Source: Euclidia mi
Lineage: Eukaryota > Arthropoda > Insecta > Lepidoptera > Erebidae
Direction of reading: 5' to 3'
NCBI GenBank assembly: GCA_944739405.2
Contig: OX123183.2
Location: 95,990,729 to 96,054,728, forward strand
DNA length: 64,000 bases
The translations under genes and the position numbers were made by a program. Below are positions 40,868 to 51,119 of the stretch, piece after piece (position 1 is the stretch's first letter; each line of letters starts with the position of its first letter). The notes beneath the pieces were generated by a model that was not told where the DNA came from, ran no database searches, and was given only the letters and a program-made list of their open reading frames with translations.

Positions 40868-41612
40868 GCAAGGTGCAGAGCAAGCTGGAGGAGTGGCGGC
40901 AGAGATTGGAGAATGTAGGCTTGAGAATAAGCAGAACCAAAACGGAATATATGTTCTGTGACTTTGGCGGTCTCTCCAGTCCTATACCGGTTACACTCGG
41001 CGGTACACCTCTACCAGTATGCTCCGATTTCCGCTACCTAGGTTCACTCCTGCAAGATGACGGCGAAATTGATCGGGATGTTAGGCAAAGAATCAACGCA
41101 GGATGGATGAAATGGCGACAGGTCTCAGGCACAATATGCGACCACAAAATGCCTGTGAAATTAAAGGGCCGTATGTATAAATCGGTTATAAGGCCTGTCG
41201 TACTGTATGGAGCTGAGTGTTGGGCTACAAAGAAGATGGATGAGAAACGTTGCATGTGGCAGAGATGAGAATGTTACGATGGATGTGTGGAGTGACAAGA
41301 ATGGACAGAATTAGGAATGATTACGTTAGAGGTAGTATGAAAGTGGCGCCCATAGCTGAAAAGGTGAAAGGGAGTCGATTGGCCTGGTATGGACATGTTA
41401 TGCGGAGAGATGAGATGTATGTAGGTAAAAAAGTGATGGATATGCATGTAGAAGGACGAAAAGGGAGAGGACGGCCAAGGAAGAGATGGATGGACTGTGT
41501 GAGGATGGATATGAAAGAGAAAGGGGTAAACGATCGGATGACTGGTGACAGAGAAGTATGGAAGCGAAGGACATACTGCGCCGACCCCAAATAAATTGGG
41601 ACCAGGGCAAGA
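40868..41612 (+). mobile_element. RTE-type LINE 3' fragment nested in the RNase-H LINE
   Basis: LEEWRQRLENVGLRISRTKT, FRYLGSLLQDDGEIDRDVRQ, KMPVKLKGRMYKSVIRPVVL, YGAECWATKK, shift near 41,255, MRMLRWMCGVTRMDRIRND, GRGRPRKRWMDCVR and YCADPK stop. Close relative of the RTE element at 57,949-60,992. It interrupts the host LINE between WWPR and the KLQSLQR block. No target duplication found. Confidence 0.85.
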
Positions 41613-42221
41613 CAACACAACTAAGCACAATCACGAAAAGCTACAGAGCCTACAACGCCTAACCTGCTTGGCCACAACAGGCTGCATGAAGACCACCCCA
41701 ACAGCCGCCTTGGAGATACTATTGGACCTAAGACCGCTGCACCCAATGATCCAGCAGGAAGCTGGCGCTGCAGCAATCCGTCTTGACAAGCTCGGGCTGT
41801 GGAGAAAGGATGATTGAATAACCCACGCACGCCTAAAAGGGACCTTAACCAAAGAGATCCCGATGCTAGAGGCCGCTTGCGATCTCATCCCTAAAACCTT
41901 TGTCTTTGACAAAATACATCGCAAATATCGCAGGAGGAACACAAAGACAGCTCTGGTATACACGAAGTCAGAGTATACACAGACGGCTCAAAAACGAAGC
42001 ATGGGACAGGTGCGGGCGTATTCTTCCATGACTTAAATATCAACATCTCAACATCCCTTGGCACTCTTAACACCATATTCCAAGCCGAGTGTGTTGGGAT
42101 AACAAGAGCCGCAACAGCAATCGCGTCTAGGAACGTAAGTGACCTGTCTATACGCATTATCACGGGCAGTGTCTCTGTACTACAAGCTCTCGGCAGCAAC
42201 TGCTTTAACAGCGGCCTCATC

Positions 42222-42794
42222 ATGGAATGCCACCTAGAGCTGCAAAAGATTGCAGAGAAGAATCGGGTTACGCTGCAATGGATTAAAGGCCACAGCAACT
42301 CCGCAGGCAATGACGCCGCAGACCAACTGGCACGGCAAGGATCGGACACAATGATAATGGGACCCGAGCCGATTGTACCGATACCGACAAGCCAACTCAA
42401 AACGTGGCTACGCGAGAGAACCGCACATGAACACAAAAAACAGTGGGCAGACATAAAAGAATGCAGACAAATAAAAGATGCTATCCCCTGCTTGAACAAG
42501 CGACTCTCGCACAAGCTGCTGCATTCTAATAGAAAAACTCTCAAGCATCTGACAGGCATAATAACGGGCCACTGTCCACTCAACAAGCACCTATTCTACA
42601 TAGGCGTTACGGACAGCCCACTGTGCAGGTGCTGCATGGAAACCGAAGAAACAGCCGCTCACGTCATTCTGCACTGCACAAGTGTGAGCGATCAACGGGC
42701 AAAGCTGCTGAACAACCCCAGAACCATGTGTGAGGCTTTGAACGACATCAGCCAACTAAAGGCTTTCTGGAAGGAGCTAAGGTGGTATGAGTAG
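42222..42794 (+). CDS. RNase H / C-terminal part of the nested LINE
   Basis: 190-codon open frame from ECHLELQKIAEK to ELRWYE stop. It includes the catalytic His/Asp end of RNase H (GHSNSAGNDAAD), NKRLSHKLLHSNRKTLKHLT, and the CCHC knuckle. The RNase H first half (42,000-42,200) is in frame upstream but has the catalytic SD of TDS-type motifs changed to TGS near 42,165. Confidence 0.8.
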   Translation: MECHLELQKIAEKNRVTLQWIKGHSNSAGNDAADQLARQGSDTMIMGPEPIVPIPTSQLKTWLRERTAHEHKKQWADIKECRQIKDAIPCLNKRLSHKLLHSNRKTLKHLTGIITGHCPLNKHLFYIGVTDSPLCRCCMETEETAAHVILHCTSVSDQRAKLLNNPRTMCEALNDISQLKAFWKELRWYE

Positions 42795-42872
42795 TCGGCG
42801 TCAATCAAGTCGCCACTTACGCACAATGGCCCAAATAAGTGGCTAAGTGCGGAAAACCCACGACCAACTAAA

Positions 42873-43334
42873 CTAAACTAAACTATCATGTCGTTCCTTC
42901 CTTACATATATTGGAACTTCTATATTAGCTGTCTCTGTTACTTGTGAACGTTCAGTATCCCCAGGTTCTTCACTTCTTAAATTAGTCTCCAGTGGTCTCT
43001 CATCAAATGTTATATCTCTGGATCTAACTATAGTATCCGACTCTCTGTACCAGAGTCTATAACCGTCATCATTGTCATAGCCAACCAAGTAACACTTCTT
43101 TGCTTTTTTCTGCATCTTCTTCCTTTTCTGTTTCGGAATATGCGCGTAGCAAGTCGAACCAATGATCCTCAAATGTTTGATTTGCGGCTTCTTCCCAAAC
43201 CACAACTCGTACGGAGACTTGTGTTCTATAGAAGTTGGTCCTGTTCTATTCAGAATATACGTCGCTGTATTTACCAACTCTGCCCATAGTTTTTGAGGAA
43301 GCTCTTCATGAGCATGCATCATTGCTCTGGCCAT
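42873..43334 (-). pseudogene. Copia integrase C-terminal half
   Basis: ARAMMHAHEELPQKLWAELV, NTATYILNRTGPTSIEHKSP and YELWFGKKPQIKHLRIIGST are typical of the copia integrase core end. A Lys-rich linker follows, then GYDNDDGYRLWYRESDTIV. The frame runs to 42,898, where the LINE target duplication begins. Confidence 0.87.
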
Positions 43335-43835
43335 TTCAACAATCGTACGGTTTTCTCTTTTACTGCACCCGTTCTGTTCTGGAGTTAGGAGTATAGGGCA
43401 TAACTAACCGTTGATGTATTCCGTACTTCTGTAATTCTTTTTTGACTTCCGCATTGTCGAATTCTCCTCCATTGTCACTTAGAAACTCCTTAATCGTGTG
43501 TCCAACTGCCTTTGCTTCAGCTAACATAATTCGAAACTTTGCAGGGACTTCTGACTTCTGGTTTCATACAATAGACATATCATTAGCGAGTGTATTTGTC
43601 TTTAAAGAGTACAAAGTACTTAGAGCCTGAAGGTGGGAACGGACCACAGACGTCCGAATGTAGGTATGCGTTCTCCTGGATTTTCTCTAAACTTCTTTCT
43701 ATGTGCTTTCCCGAAAATGCATCCTTCGCTTAACGTCCCATCATTCTTAGTTTTCACATTCAACTCTTGCTCTATTACATCCTTCACATGACGTTTATCC
43801 TGGTGACCCATACGTTCGTGGTAAAGCTGCAGCAT
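43335..43835 (-). pseudogene. Copia GAG-pre-integrase and integrase N-terminal half
   Basis: YHERMGHQDKRHVKDVIEQE then CIFGKAHRKKF give the HHCC zinc finger, with the first Cys of the CxxC lost to Gly-Cys. The core to 43,335 is in broken frames, with DNGGEFDN-type text near 43,470. Confidence 0.75.
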
Positions 43836-43885
43836 ATCAACAGTATTTACAACAACGCTTCTATTTGGTTGTATCGCCTTGCAGT

Positions 43886-44146
43886 TTAACCTTTAGCGCA
43901 ATCTGTCGCATTAACCTTTACTGCCATCATACTTGTTGTAGGACCTTTCTCTGGAACCTGTTCTTTCTTAGGACAGTCCTTCTTAAAGTGCCCGACTTCC
44001 TTACAAATGTGACACCTGAAAGCCTTTTTGTTCTTCTCTTTACTACCTTCATCATTACCCTTCTTGGTGTTTCTACCTTTCTTGGTACCTTTCGCAACTA
44101 ACACATTCTCAGACATAGACTCAGACATGTTCTCTTTAGCTAACAA
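43886..44146 (-). pseudogene. Copia gag zinc knuckle
   Basis: FRCHICKEVGHFKKDCPKK, a perfect CCHC knuckle, preceded by Lys/Glu/Asn-rich text and MSESMSENVLVAKGTKKG. Confidence 0.82.
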
Positions 44147-44161
44147 TGCCTTCTCGTGAGT

Positions 44162-44790
44162 TCATAACTGACTAGTAAGGTTCTCCACGGTTCTATCCTT
44201 CTTAGACATGAGTAACCAGCTCGATTTAAAGTTGAAATAGCTTTCTGGCAGGGTCTCCATAATCTTGCATATCAATAACAATTCTGGTAATTCTTTACCT
44301 TCGTCTTTGATAAGCTCCTGATTTAAACTGTGCCATAAGTTTTTCATCTTTGAAATATGAGCTTTCATATCATTTCCTGAAGTAGATTCCCATTTGTATT
44401 GATAGAATTCCATACATTTCCTGTATGAATGGTCTTCACATACACCATTGTACAATCTTATGTAGTTCATCCCATACTTCCTTAGGATTCGTAAACCTTA
44501 GGTATTACTTTGTCGAGAGTTTCGTCTAACAAATTGTTCGTAATCAATAAGAGAGCTGTACTTTCCAACTTGTAGTACTCGGCTAAGTTCGTTCGATATG
44601 TAACCATCGCCGCTTCAAAAGCTGTACCTTCCATAGTATCACTCTTTGCAGGCTTTTCTGGTTTACTTATCTTTCCCTGAACAATATCCATGAGACCGTC
44701 CATGCTACGTAATATCGCCGACATGCGGTACTTCCATGATACCCAATTTTCGCCGTCAAGTTACGAAATTTGAATTTTCGATAGCTCCAT
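44162..44790 (-). pseudogene. Copia gag
   Basis: ATG at 44,790. GENWVSWKYRMSAILRSMDG, a stop near 44,766, then TYRTNLAEYYKLESTALLLI, a stop near 44,480 and KAHISKMKNLWHSLNQELIK, LICKIMETLPESYFNF. UBN2-type copia gag order. Confidence 0.83.
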
Positions 44791-44998
44791 TATTTACAAC
44801 AATAATTCTTCTCGTGTAGGGCGCATAACCACTTAAAGTTTGACTAGTGGAAGATTAATAAAACGTTAGTTTTGCAGACATGAAAATATATGTAATCCGG
44901 TTACCATGCATTCTGACAAAAATAAAAAACTATGATATTCTACATTCAAAAGAAAGAATCATAGTATAAAAGCACCACGAAGGTAAAGAAACATATCA
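44791..44998 (-). repeat. Copia leader and LTR remnant
   Basis: Minus-strand TGATATGTTTCTTTACC start, a CTTTTATACTATG TATA-like element and leader up to the gag ATG. No second copy exists at the 3' end, so LTR limits are unproven. Confidence 0.5.
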
Positions 44999-45005
44999 GC
45001 CTAGA

Positions 45006-45740
45006 ATGCAAAGAGGTTTCATATCGCTACTTCAACATCGTACAACGCCTTACAATCCTCAAGGCAACTGTCAAGTTAAAAGACTCAATTCTACGCTCTG
45101 GAAAACTGTTCCGTTGGCTTTGAAAACTAAGAACCTACCGATAGAGAGCTGGGAGGATGTCCTTCCGCAAGCATTACACTCCATACGTTCGCTCTTGTGT
45201 ACTAGCACAAATTGTACGCCACATGAAAGAATGTTTCGACATTCACATAGATCGACAAATGGTGATTCAATTCCTACATGGCTAACGGACTCAAGCAGAG
45301 TGCTTATGCGACGTTTTGATCGGAAAACGAAATATCAACCGCTAGCCGAGGAGGTGGAGGTACTGGAGACTAACCCCATCTATTCGTACGTTCGAACGAT
45401 GAATGCTCGTGAGACTACTGTGTCCAACCGCCATTTAGCGCCTTTAGGATGCAACGGAGAAGATATCCTCACAATTGACGAGTTTGTAGATGCCGAGCCC
45501 GAAAGATCGCACTCTTCATCACCACCATGTTCACCGCTGATGACTTCGCCTTCATCACCAACAGCATACTATTCGCCACCAGTCTCGCCGCCAGAGACTC
45601 CTTCGTCACCGCCCACATCTGGTCTTGCAAGGAGCACCGGAGCGAATGAGCTCGGATGCAAACGAGCCCGCAGTCGCGGAGCTACCCCGGAGGTCGCCTA
45701 GATCACGTAATCCGCCAAAGTATCTACGTGATTACATCTG
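45006..45740 (+). pseudogene. Gypsy integrase C-terminal part
   Basis: FISLLQHRTTPYNPQGNCQV, then KRLNSTLWKTVPLALKTKNL, the conserved 'TPYNPQGNGQVER' core end, with Gly-to-Cys and Glu-to-Lys changes. LPQALHSIRSLLCTSTNCTP and a chromodomain-less tail rich in Ser/Pro (SPPVSPPETPSSP) follow. A shift near 45,690 moves to RRSPRSRNPPKYLRDYIW. Confidence 0.85.
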
Positions 45741-45751
45741 GCCGGCCGGGG

Positions 45752-45967
45752 TGAATGTGGTGAACCTCTTTCTTTACCGCCATAGACACTTTTCTTTATT
45801 TATATTGTCATACGCCTAGACAAATGATTGGTATCGCTTCGCTTTACAGAGCGAGACCAATCATTAGTCTATGCAGAGCGAGACCAATCATTAGTCTATG
45901 CAGAGCGAGACCAATCATTAGTCTATGGTCATATCATACGAATGTTTGTCATTGTCATAACAATACC
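45752..45967 (+). repeat. Gypsy 3' LTR (approximate)
   Basis: TGTGGTGAACCTCTTTCTTT to CATAACAATACCTA, matching 32,262-32,350 at both ends. It is longer because of an internal 27-bp triplication and a CATTGT duplication. Confidence 0.6.
45848..45928. repeat. Three 27-bp tandem units in the Gypsy LTR
   Basis: AGAGCGAGACCAATCATTAG then TCTATGC repeated three times, last base varying. The left LTR has none, so the expansion followed or accompanied divergence of this LTR. Confidence 0.92.
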
Positions 45968-46984
45968 TACCGTAAAACGGGGCTATTTGGTGTTTTGAGC
46001 GATAATTGGGACGACCCAGGATTTCGAACAAAAGAGACGATAACTTTCGGTACGTGCATAGTAGATTAAAATTTATCTTACAAACTTTAGCAACACATTG
46101 ATTGTCAATGTCAGTCTATTCGACAGTTTCGATTCGAGTTTTGGTGAAAAAGTCAGAGGCTGTGTATTTTCTTCAAATTTAGGTTGTCACAACTTCTCCC
46201 GCAGCGGAACCTCATAATAAGTAAGATTGTTATTGTTTATTAAAAACGTATATAACGTAAGACTAGATTATGATAAGCTTATAGTTTTTGATTTATGATA
46301 AGTAAATAATGTGTCTGGGGCTTTTTGGGATACTGATGCGGGGCTATTTAGGACAGTGTCACAAATAGCCCCCTCACTATTGTGCTTTTTTATTTATTGC
46401 TATTATTATGTATTTTATAAGGTTTTTGTCATTTTCAGATAAAACACGTTTTTATAATGGTACGAAAATACACGAGAACAGAATTTATCTTTCTTAATGA
46501 CGAAGATATATATTTTTTTGAATATTGAGTTTATAAAAAGTACTTTCTAGGTTTAGGAAGGCAACAAACATAATTATAGTAGAATAAGAGTTAACTAATG
46601 ATTGCATAAGTTTACAATTTAGAAGAAGTTTTGTTTTTAATGTTTATAATTTACAAGAAGTTTTGTTTTGTTTCGAAGAAATTTGATTTTTGAATCATAA
46701 AGTAAGATTTTAAGACTGTTTTTGAAACGACTGTTTATGGTTAAGAAGATTTTATAAGAAGAAAAATAGTGTTATAAAGTTTTATAATTATAATAAAATT
46801 TATATAACTTTGCTCTCAATGTAAACCAAAGTCAAAACATAAAGTTTTTTTTTATTTAAATTGTACCAATCCATAAAAAAATTTGATACCTCTCTATGGA
46901 ATTTATTGTTCTTTGTCCCAAGTATCGCTAAACCTGTTAAAAGTGGTTATTTTGATTCACAATATGGATAAAACAACGGTTTCT
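45968..46984. other. AT-rich repeat-like DNA, unclassified
   Basis: GTAAAACGGGGCTATTTGGT at 45,972, and GATGCGGGGCTATTTAGGAC with AAATAGCCCC at 46,335-46,375, suggest an interspersed repeat. The rest to 46,984 is AT-rich with no ORF. Confidence 0.4.
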
Positions 46985-47765
46985 TATGCTCAGGCCACAC
47001 TACCGGGATATGCCAATAATTATTGCCATAATTTCAACAACGCCTAGGTGTAACCGCGATTTATGGCCATAATTTTACAATGCCAATCAATATGGCATTA
47101 TGCCGGTAGGCAATAGCTCCGGCGGCGGTCTTTTTTCGCACATCAAAGAAGATTACCGCAGTAATTAATGCGTTTGTGGCCACACTACCGTTTGTTCAGT
47201 GTACAACAGCAACACGAGTTCGACGACGACGCACGCATCTATCGATATGGAGTGGTCAAATGAAAAAGCGCTCGAATTTTTGGAGTTATTGCAATCCGAA
47301 CCGTCTCTCTGGGATACCCGACAGAAAGCTAAAAATTTAAAAGATTCATGTTAAAATAATTGGCACTCATAAAATACCAAACAGCTGCAGCTTCATCCAC
47401 CATCTTGAAAAATGATATTTTTACCGCCTAGTTTATTGGCATATCTCGGTAAACTCTAGTGTAACCACACGACTTCACGCAGTAATTTAACGGTAATTTA
47501 TTGCCATAATTATGGCGGTAACAGCCCGGTAGACGGTAAGGTAGTGTGGCCCGAGCAAAACGCAATAATTACTGCGGTAATTTTCTTTGATGTGCGAAAA
47601 AGACCGCCGCCGGAGCTATTGCCTACCGAATATATATATACCTAATATGCCATATTGATTGGCATTGTAAAATTATGGCCATAAATCGCGGTTACACCTA
47701 GGCGTTGTTGAAATTATGGCAATAATTATTGGCATATCCCGGTAGTGTAGCCCGAGCATGATAGT
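46985..47765. mobile_element. Palindromic DNA element with CCACACTACC termini and MADF-like ORF
   Basis: Outer arms 46,985-47,195 and 47,553-47,765 are inverted copies (CACACTACCGGGATATGCCA, ACCGCGATTTATGGCCATAA). The inner segment 47,193-47,555 has its own ends, GGCCACACTACCG and CGGTAAGGTAGTGTGGCC. It looks like an element bearing the same terminal motif inside a second inverted copy. PIF/Harbinger is a candidate because of the ORF inside, but no 3-bp TWA duplication could be shown. Confidence 0.75.
47247..47354 (+). CDS. Short MADF-like ORF
   Basis: ATG then EWSNEKALEFLELLQSEPSL, W-D-T, and a Lys-rich end before TAA. The text 'FLELxxSEPxLWDTxxKxYK' is the first helix of the MADF (Myb/SANT-like) DNA-binding domain. 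PIF/Harbinger transposons carry such a second ORF. Only about 36 residues remain, so it is a fragment or a first exon. Confidence 0.55.
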   Translation: MEWSNEKALEFLELLQSEPSLWDTRQKAKNLKDSC

Positions 47766-47837
47766 GTAGTATGCTCGGGGAAACAACACAGTCGCAGCAA
47801 AATTCCATGTAGGTACCTACATAATGCGCGCTTGCTG

Positions 47838-48330
47838 TGTAAAGGTGGACGCACACCTATCCGAGCCGAACGCGTCGAACGCGTCGAACGAAACGAATTT
47901 TAGAATTCTTTATATGAAATCTCATGAAACCTCGCACACTTGTCCGCGTCGAATCGTCCGAATCTGGAAGAACCTCAGAAATCCTAGAAGAATTCGAATG
48001 ACGTCATCAGATTCGGCGCGGTTAGTGCGGTCGATTCGTCCGATGCGCTCGCATTCTATCAGTTGGGTATGACAGAGCAACGCGCGAGTACTATTTCCGC
48101 ATTGTTTGTTCATATTCCATTAATAAAGCACTGACAAATAAAAACCTCGTCAAGATCCATCACAATTCACATGTAATAACAGTGCGACAGGCATAAAGGA
48201 AATGGAAACCATTTCTTCGATGCGCTCGATTCTTTCGGCGCGGTCGATTCTTGCTAATGTGCGAGGCCTCCTTGACTTCGATTCGTTCGACGCGTTCGGC
48301 TCGGATAGGTGTGCGTCCACCTTTACATGA
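47838..48330. mobile_element. 490-bp MITE with 45-bp terminal inverted repeats
   Basis: Starts TGTAAAGGTGGACGCACACC then TATCCGAGCCGAACGCGTCG, and ends with their complement at 48,285-48,330. The left end has an extra CGTCGAACG repeat. Internal GAATCGTCCGAAT-like motifs recur. No ORF of its own; superfamily not settled. Confidence 0.82.
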
Positions 48331-49546
48331 CATGGTAACCCCATTGCACCAGTCTGTAGACACTTTTACGACTTTACGAGGCATCGTAATATATTAAGTT
48401 ATAATATATTATATTTTATGGACCCACCTTTATAGTTTACTCTTTTACGAGTTTTCTATAGCTTGGCTTCGCTTGTAAAGAAAGGCGCGCTGGAGCTGGA
48501 GCTGTATCATTGTAAACAGTATGTACAAGGTATTTTGATGTTGCCACTTGCTTGCTATAATAATTTGGAAACTACGTACCTAATTACAGTATTTATTACT
48601 TTCCTAGATGTTTTAGTAATTATACATTGTTTGGCAAGTTTGTCTTTTTACTAACATAAATAGACAACAGAACATTAAAATGTTTACTTTACAAAATAAC
48701 AAAATTTCGCATTTCATGGTTGGCAATACTTTTTAGGGCATTTTTTAATTTACTTTAGTTTGACCAAAGAAATATAACCTCCAACCTCTCTGAGTTTGAC
48801 GTTTTTATTCTGGAATTTCGTTCTATATTGAGAAGAGATGTACGCAAAGATCGATAATAAAATCGATACAACATTATTTTAAATTCATATTAAGAATCCA
48901 GTCATCAATAATGTAAACACCGCCGCAATGATACAACCCAACAGTGTGTAGAGTTGGTTTAAGAGGCCGTTCCCGTTTTTTAAGCCATTTTGGCGATTAA
49001 CACGCGCGGAGATACGTGATTGTGACTCAGATATATCAACAAATTAAGAAATTAACGATGATACTATTAGATCACTTCGTTTACTATTGTATGACTGTAG
49101 TAAAAATAAGTGTTTGATTACCTACAACAGAAAAATCAAGTTTCCGCAAAGCATGTTTTGAAGAAATCATTTTATGAGCATTACGCGATGGTCCATGACA
49201 TCGAAAATAATGTGAGTAATTAACTTTTAAATGCATCTACAACATAACAAGATCCTGCCTCTTGGTATGATTGTGCCAGAATGTTAGGTTTCATTCAGAA
49301 ATAAACCAAAAAATGTTACGTAAAATGTCATTAAATTGTCAGTTTACGTCTAAATGGATTATTTTTTATCACATAAAATACACTAAGAAATAAAAAAACA
49401 AATAGTCTCTAATAAGATTTGATATAATACCTTGCTAGGAAAAAAAAAATCAGCTTCTGAATGTGACTACAAATATTTTAAATTAATTTTTAAACGAAGC
49501 CAGAAATCGTTATATAAATCCTGTACGCGTCTACGGAACTTTAGAC
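48331..49546. other. AT-rich intergenic DNA
   Basis: No gene. At 48,971-48,985 TTAAGAGGCCGTTCC is the complement of 54,714-54,728 (see findings). Confidence 0.45.
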
Positions 49547-50297
49547 CAGCGTTGCCATATATACAGATTTCTCCGTATTTATACAGATTTTCGATGTGCG
49601 ATACAGATTAGCATTGGATACAGATGTTTATACAGAATTTTCACATTCTAGTGACTAAATTGCCATAATCTGCTTAAAATGAAACATATCACAATAAATA
49701 ACATACTCATATGCTGTCCTTAATTATAATATTATTAAATGTTGTCTGTAGGATTCATTTATTTTCCAAACAAACGTCGTATATTTTTTTAATATAAAAT
49801 AAATAAATTTAATTTAATATAAAAAAACTGTGGATGCACAGATTAAACAATATTTTATGCTCAGAATGTAGAAAATGTATCAAAGAACGGAACGCACTAA
49901 CATTGTTCATACAAAAGTCGTCTCTAAACGTGAGAATTAAGGTATTTTCTTGAATGTAAGAGAGCGACAACCGGTTGCCTCTTGGGGTTTGAGCGATAAA
50001 TATTTGGCGCGACAACCGGTTGCCGCTTGGGGGCTGAGAGGATTGAAATTATAATCAAACTGAACTGTATCTATCATTGTGATAAATGAAAATAAAATAC
50101 ATTATAATATTGAAAGAAGCAGAATAAAGTATCTAAGCTGCTTATGATAAGTAGGTTCTGTTTTGGTTCTTTTGGTCATACTACACAGTATCAGTACAGA
50201 TTTTATACAGATTTCATGATAAAAAGGCATACAGATTTAATACAGATTTTAGCAGTTCCTACTACAGATAACAGGTTCAATGCATCTGGCAACACTG
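49547..50297. mobile_element. Non-autonomous hAT transposon, 751 bp
   Basis: Ends CAGCGTTGCCATAT and ATCTGGCAACACTG form inverted repeats of the CAGTGTTGCCA type and are flanked by an exact 8-bp duplication CTTTAGAC (49,539-49,546; 50,298-50,305), the hAT hallmark. Subterminal ATACAGATT motifs occur many times at both ends, probably transposase-binding sites. The middle has a two-unit repeat around GCGACAACCGGTTGCC. No transposase. Confidence 0.93.
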
Positions 50298-50614
50298 CTT
50301 TAGACCGCGCTGAGCGCTCATCGAGGTAGGACGTGTGCCGCTTGCCGTCGTCACTGCGTCTGTGTGCGTGCCTTGTAAACACCACTGTATTTATAGTGCG
50401 ACAAACCCTTCTTGATGTGAGTTATTATTGTTGAATATGTATAATAAAATAATGGTAACGAAATCGATGCTCTTATAAAATAAATACCGCAAAATTCAAA
50501 AATACTATATTCACTCAGGTCACAAGGTGACTCTTATGAATGTCAGAAATTGTTTCTAAATATATATACAAAATTCAAAGGTGACTGACTGACATAGTAA
50601 TCTATCATCGCACA

Positions 50615-51000
50615 GCCCAAACCACTGGAGTGATCGGACTGAAATTTGGCATACAGGTAGATGTTATGACGTCGGCATTCGCTAAGAAAGGGTTTTGATA
50701 AATTCTACCGCCAAGGGGATAAAATAGGGGATGAAAGTTTGTATGAAATTTTGTCAATTTTAAACTGATCGGGCTGAGACTTTGCATGCATATAGCTACT
50801 ATGACGTAGGCATCCCCTAAAAAAAGATTTTGATACATTCCACCCCTAAGGGGATAAAATAGGGGATGAAAGTTTGTATAAACTTTCATAGATTTTCGAC
50901 TGATTGAACTGAAATTAAAGATTGGAGCTACTATGATGAAGACGTCCGCTTAAATATGATTTTGATAAATTCAACCCCCATAGGGATATACTAAGGGATG
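50615..51000. repeat. Three degenerate tandem units, about 130 bp
   Basis: Each unit carries GATCGGACTGAAATTTGGCA-like text, AAGGGTTTTGATAAATTC-like text and GGGGATAAAATAGGGGATGA. The third unit (50,890-51,000) is most diverged. Dispersed lepidopteran repeats with this wording are familiar, but the class is unknown. Confidence 0.75.
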
Positions 51001-51119
51001 ATGGAGGATGTAAATGTATTATTTTGAACTATCGGTACTTAGTGGAACGAATAAATTAAGACGAACAAAATCATTTTAGTTATAAATGTTGACAATATAA
51101 TAATAATAATATTCTACCA

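Larger units (their letters stand above)
40791..42884 (+). mobile_element. 5'-truncated LINE with RNase H, inside copia
   Basis: 5' piece at 40,791-40,867 (LWIYTAIIRPILTF, GAVVWWP). After an RTE insertion it resumes near 41,613 with HEKLQSLQRLTCLATTGCMK. An RNase H domain follows (VYTDGSKTKHGTGAG, FQAECVGITRA, LQWIKGHSNSAGNDAADQLA), then a zinc knuckle CRCCMETEETAAHVILHC, ending at an (AAACT)n tail. RNase H plus C-terminal knuckle fits the I/R1/LOA group. Bounded by a 13-14 bp target duplication. Confidence 0.9.
39125..44998 (-). mobile_element. Ty1/copia retrotransposon, 3'-truncated
   Basis: Minus-strand order is LTR remnant and leader (44,998-44,791), gag, zinc knuckle, GAG-pre-integrase, integrase, RT, RNase H, as in copia (IN before RT). 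The 3' end stops inside RNase H at 39,130 without an LTR. The element is interrupted between 42,884 and 40,791 by a LINE. Its ends do not give a target duplication, and the Gypsy host lacks about 2 kb of pol between the two junctions. Confidence 0.9.
32262..45967 (+). mobile_element. Ty3/Gypsy retrotransposon, interrupted by DIRS and copia elements
   Basis: Pieces lie in order on the plus strand: LTR-like (32,262), gag (32,423-32,905), gag end, protease and RT start (38,030-39,110), integrase C-terminus (45,006-45,740), LTR-like (45,752-45,967). The two LTR pieces share GTGAACCTCTTTCTTTACCG and ATACGAATGTTTGTCAT. Removing the DIRS insertion restores gag continuity. The RT, RNase H and most of the integrase are missing at the copia junction. 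Double CCHC and protease style suggest a mag-like clade, not proven. Confidence 0.87.
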
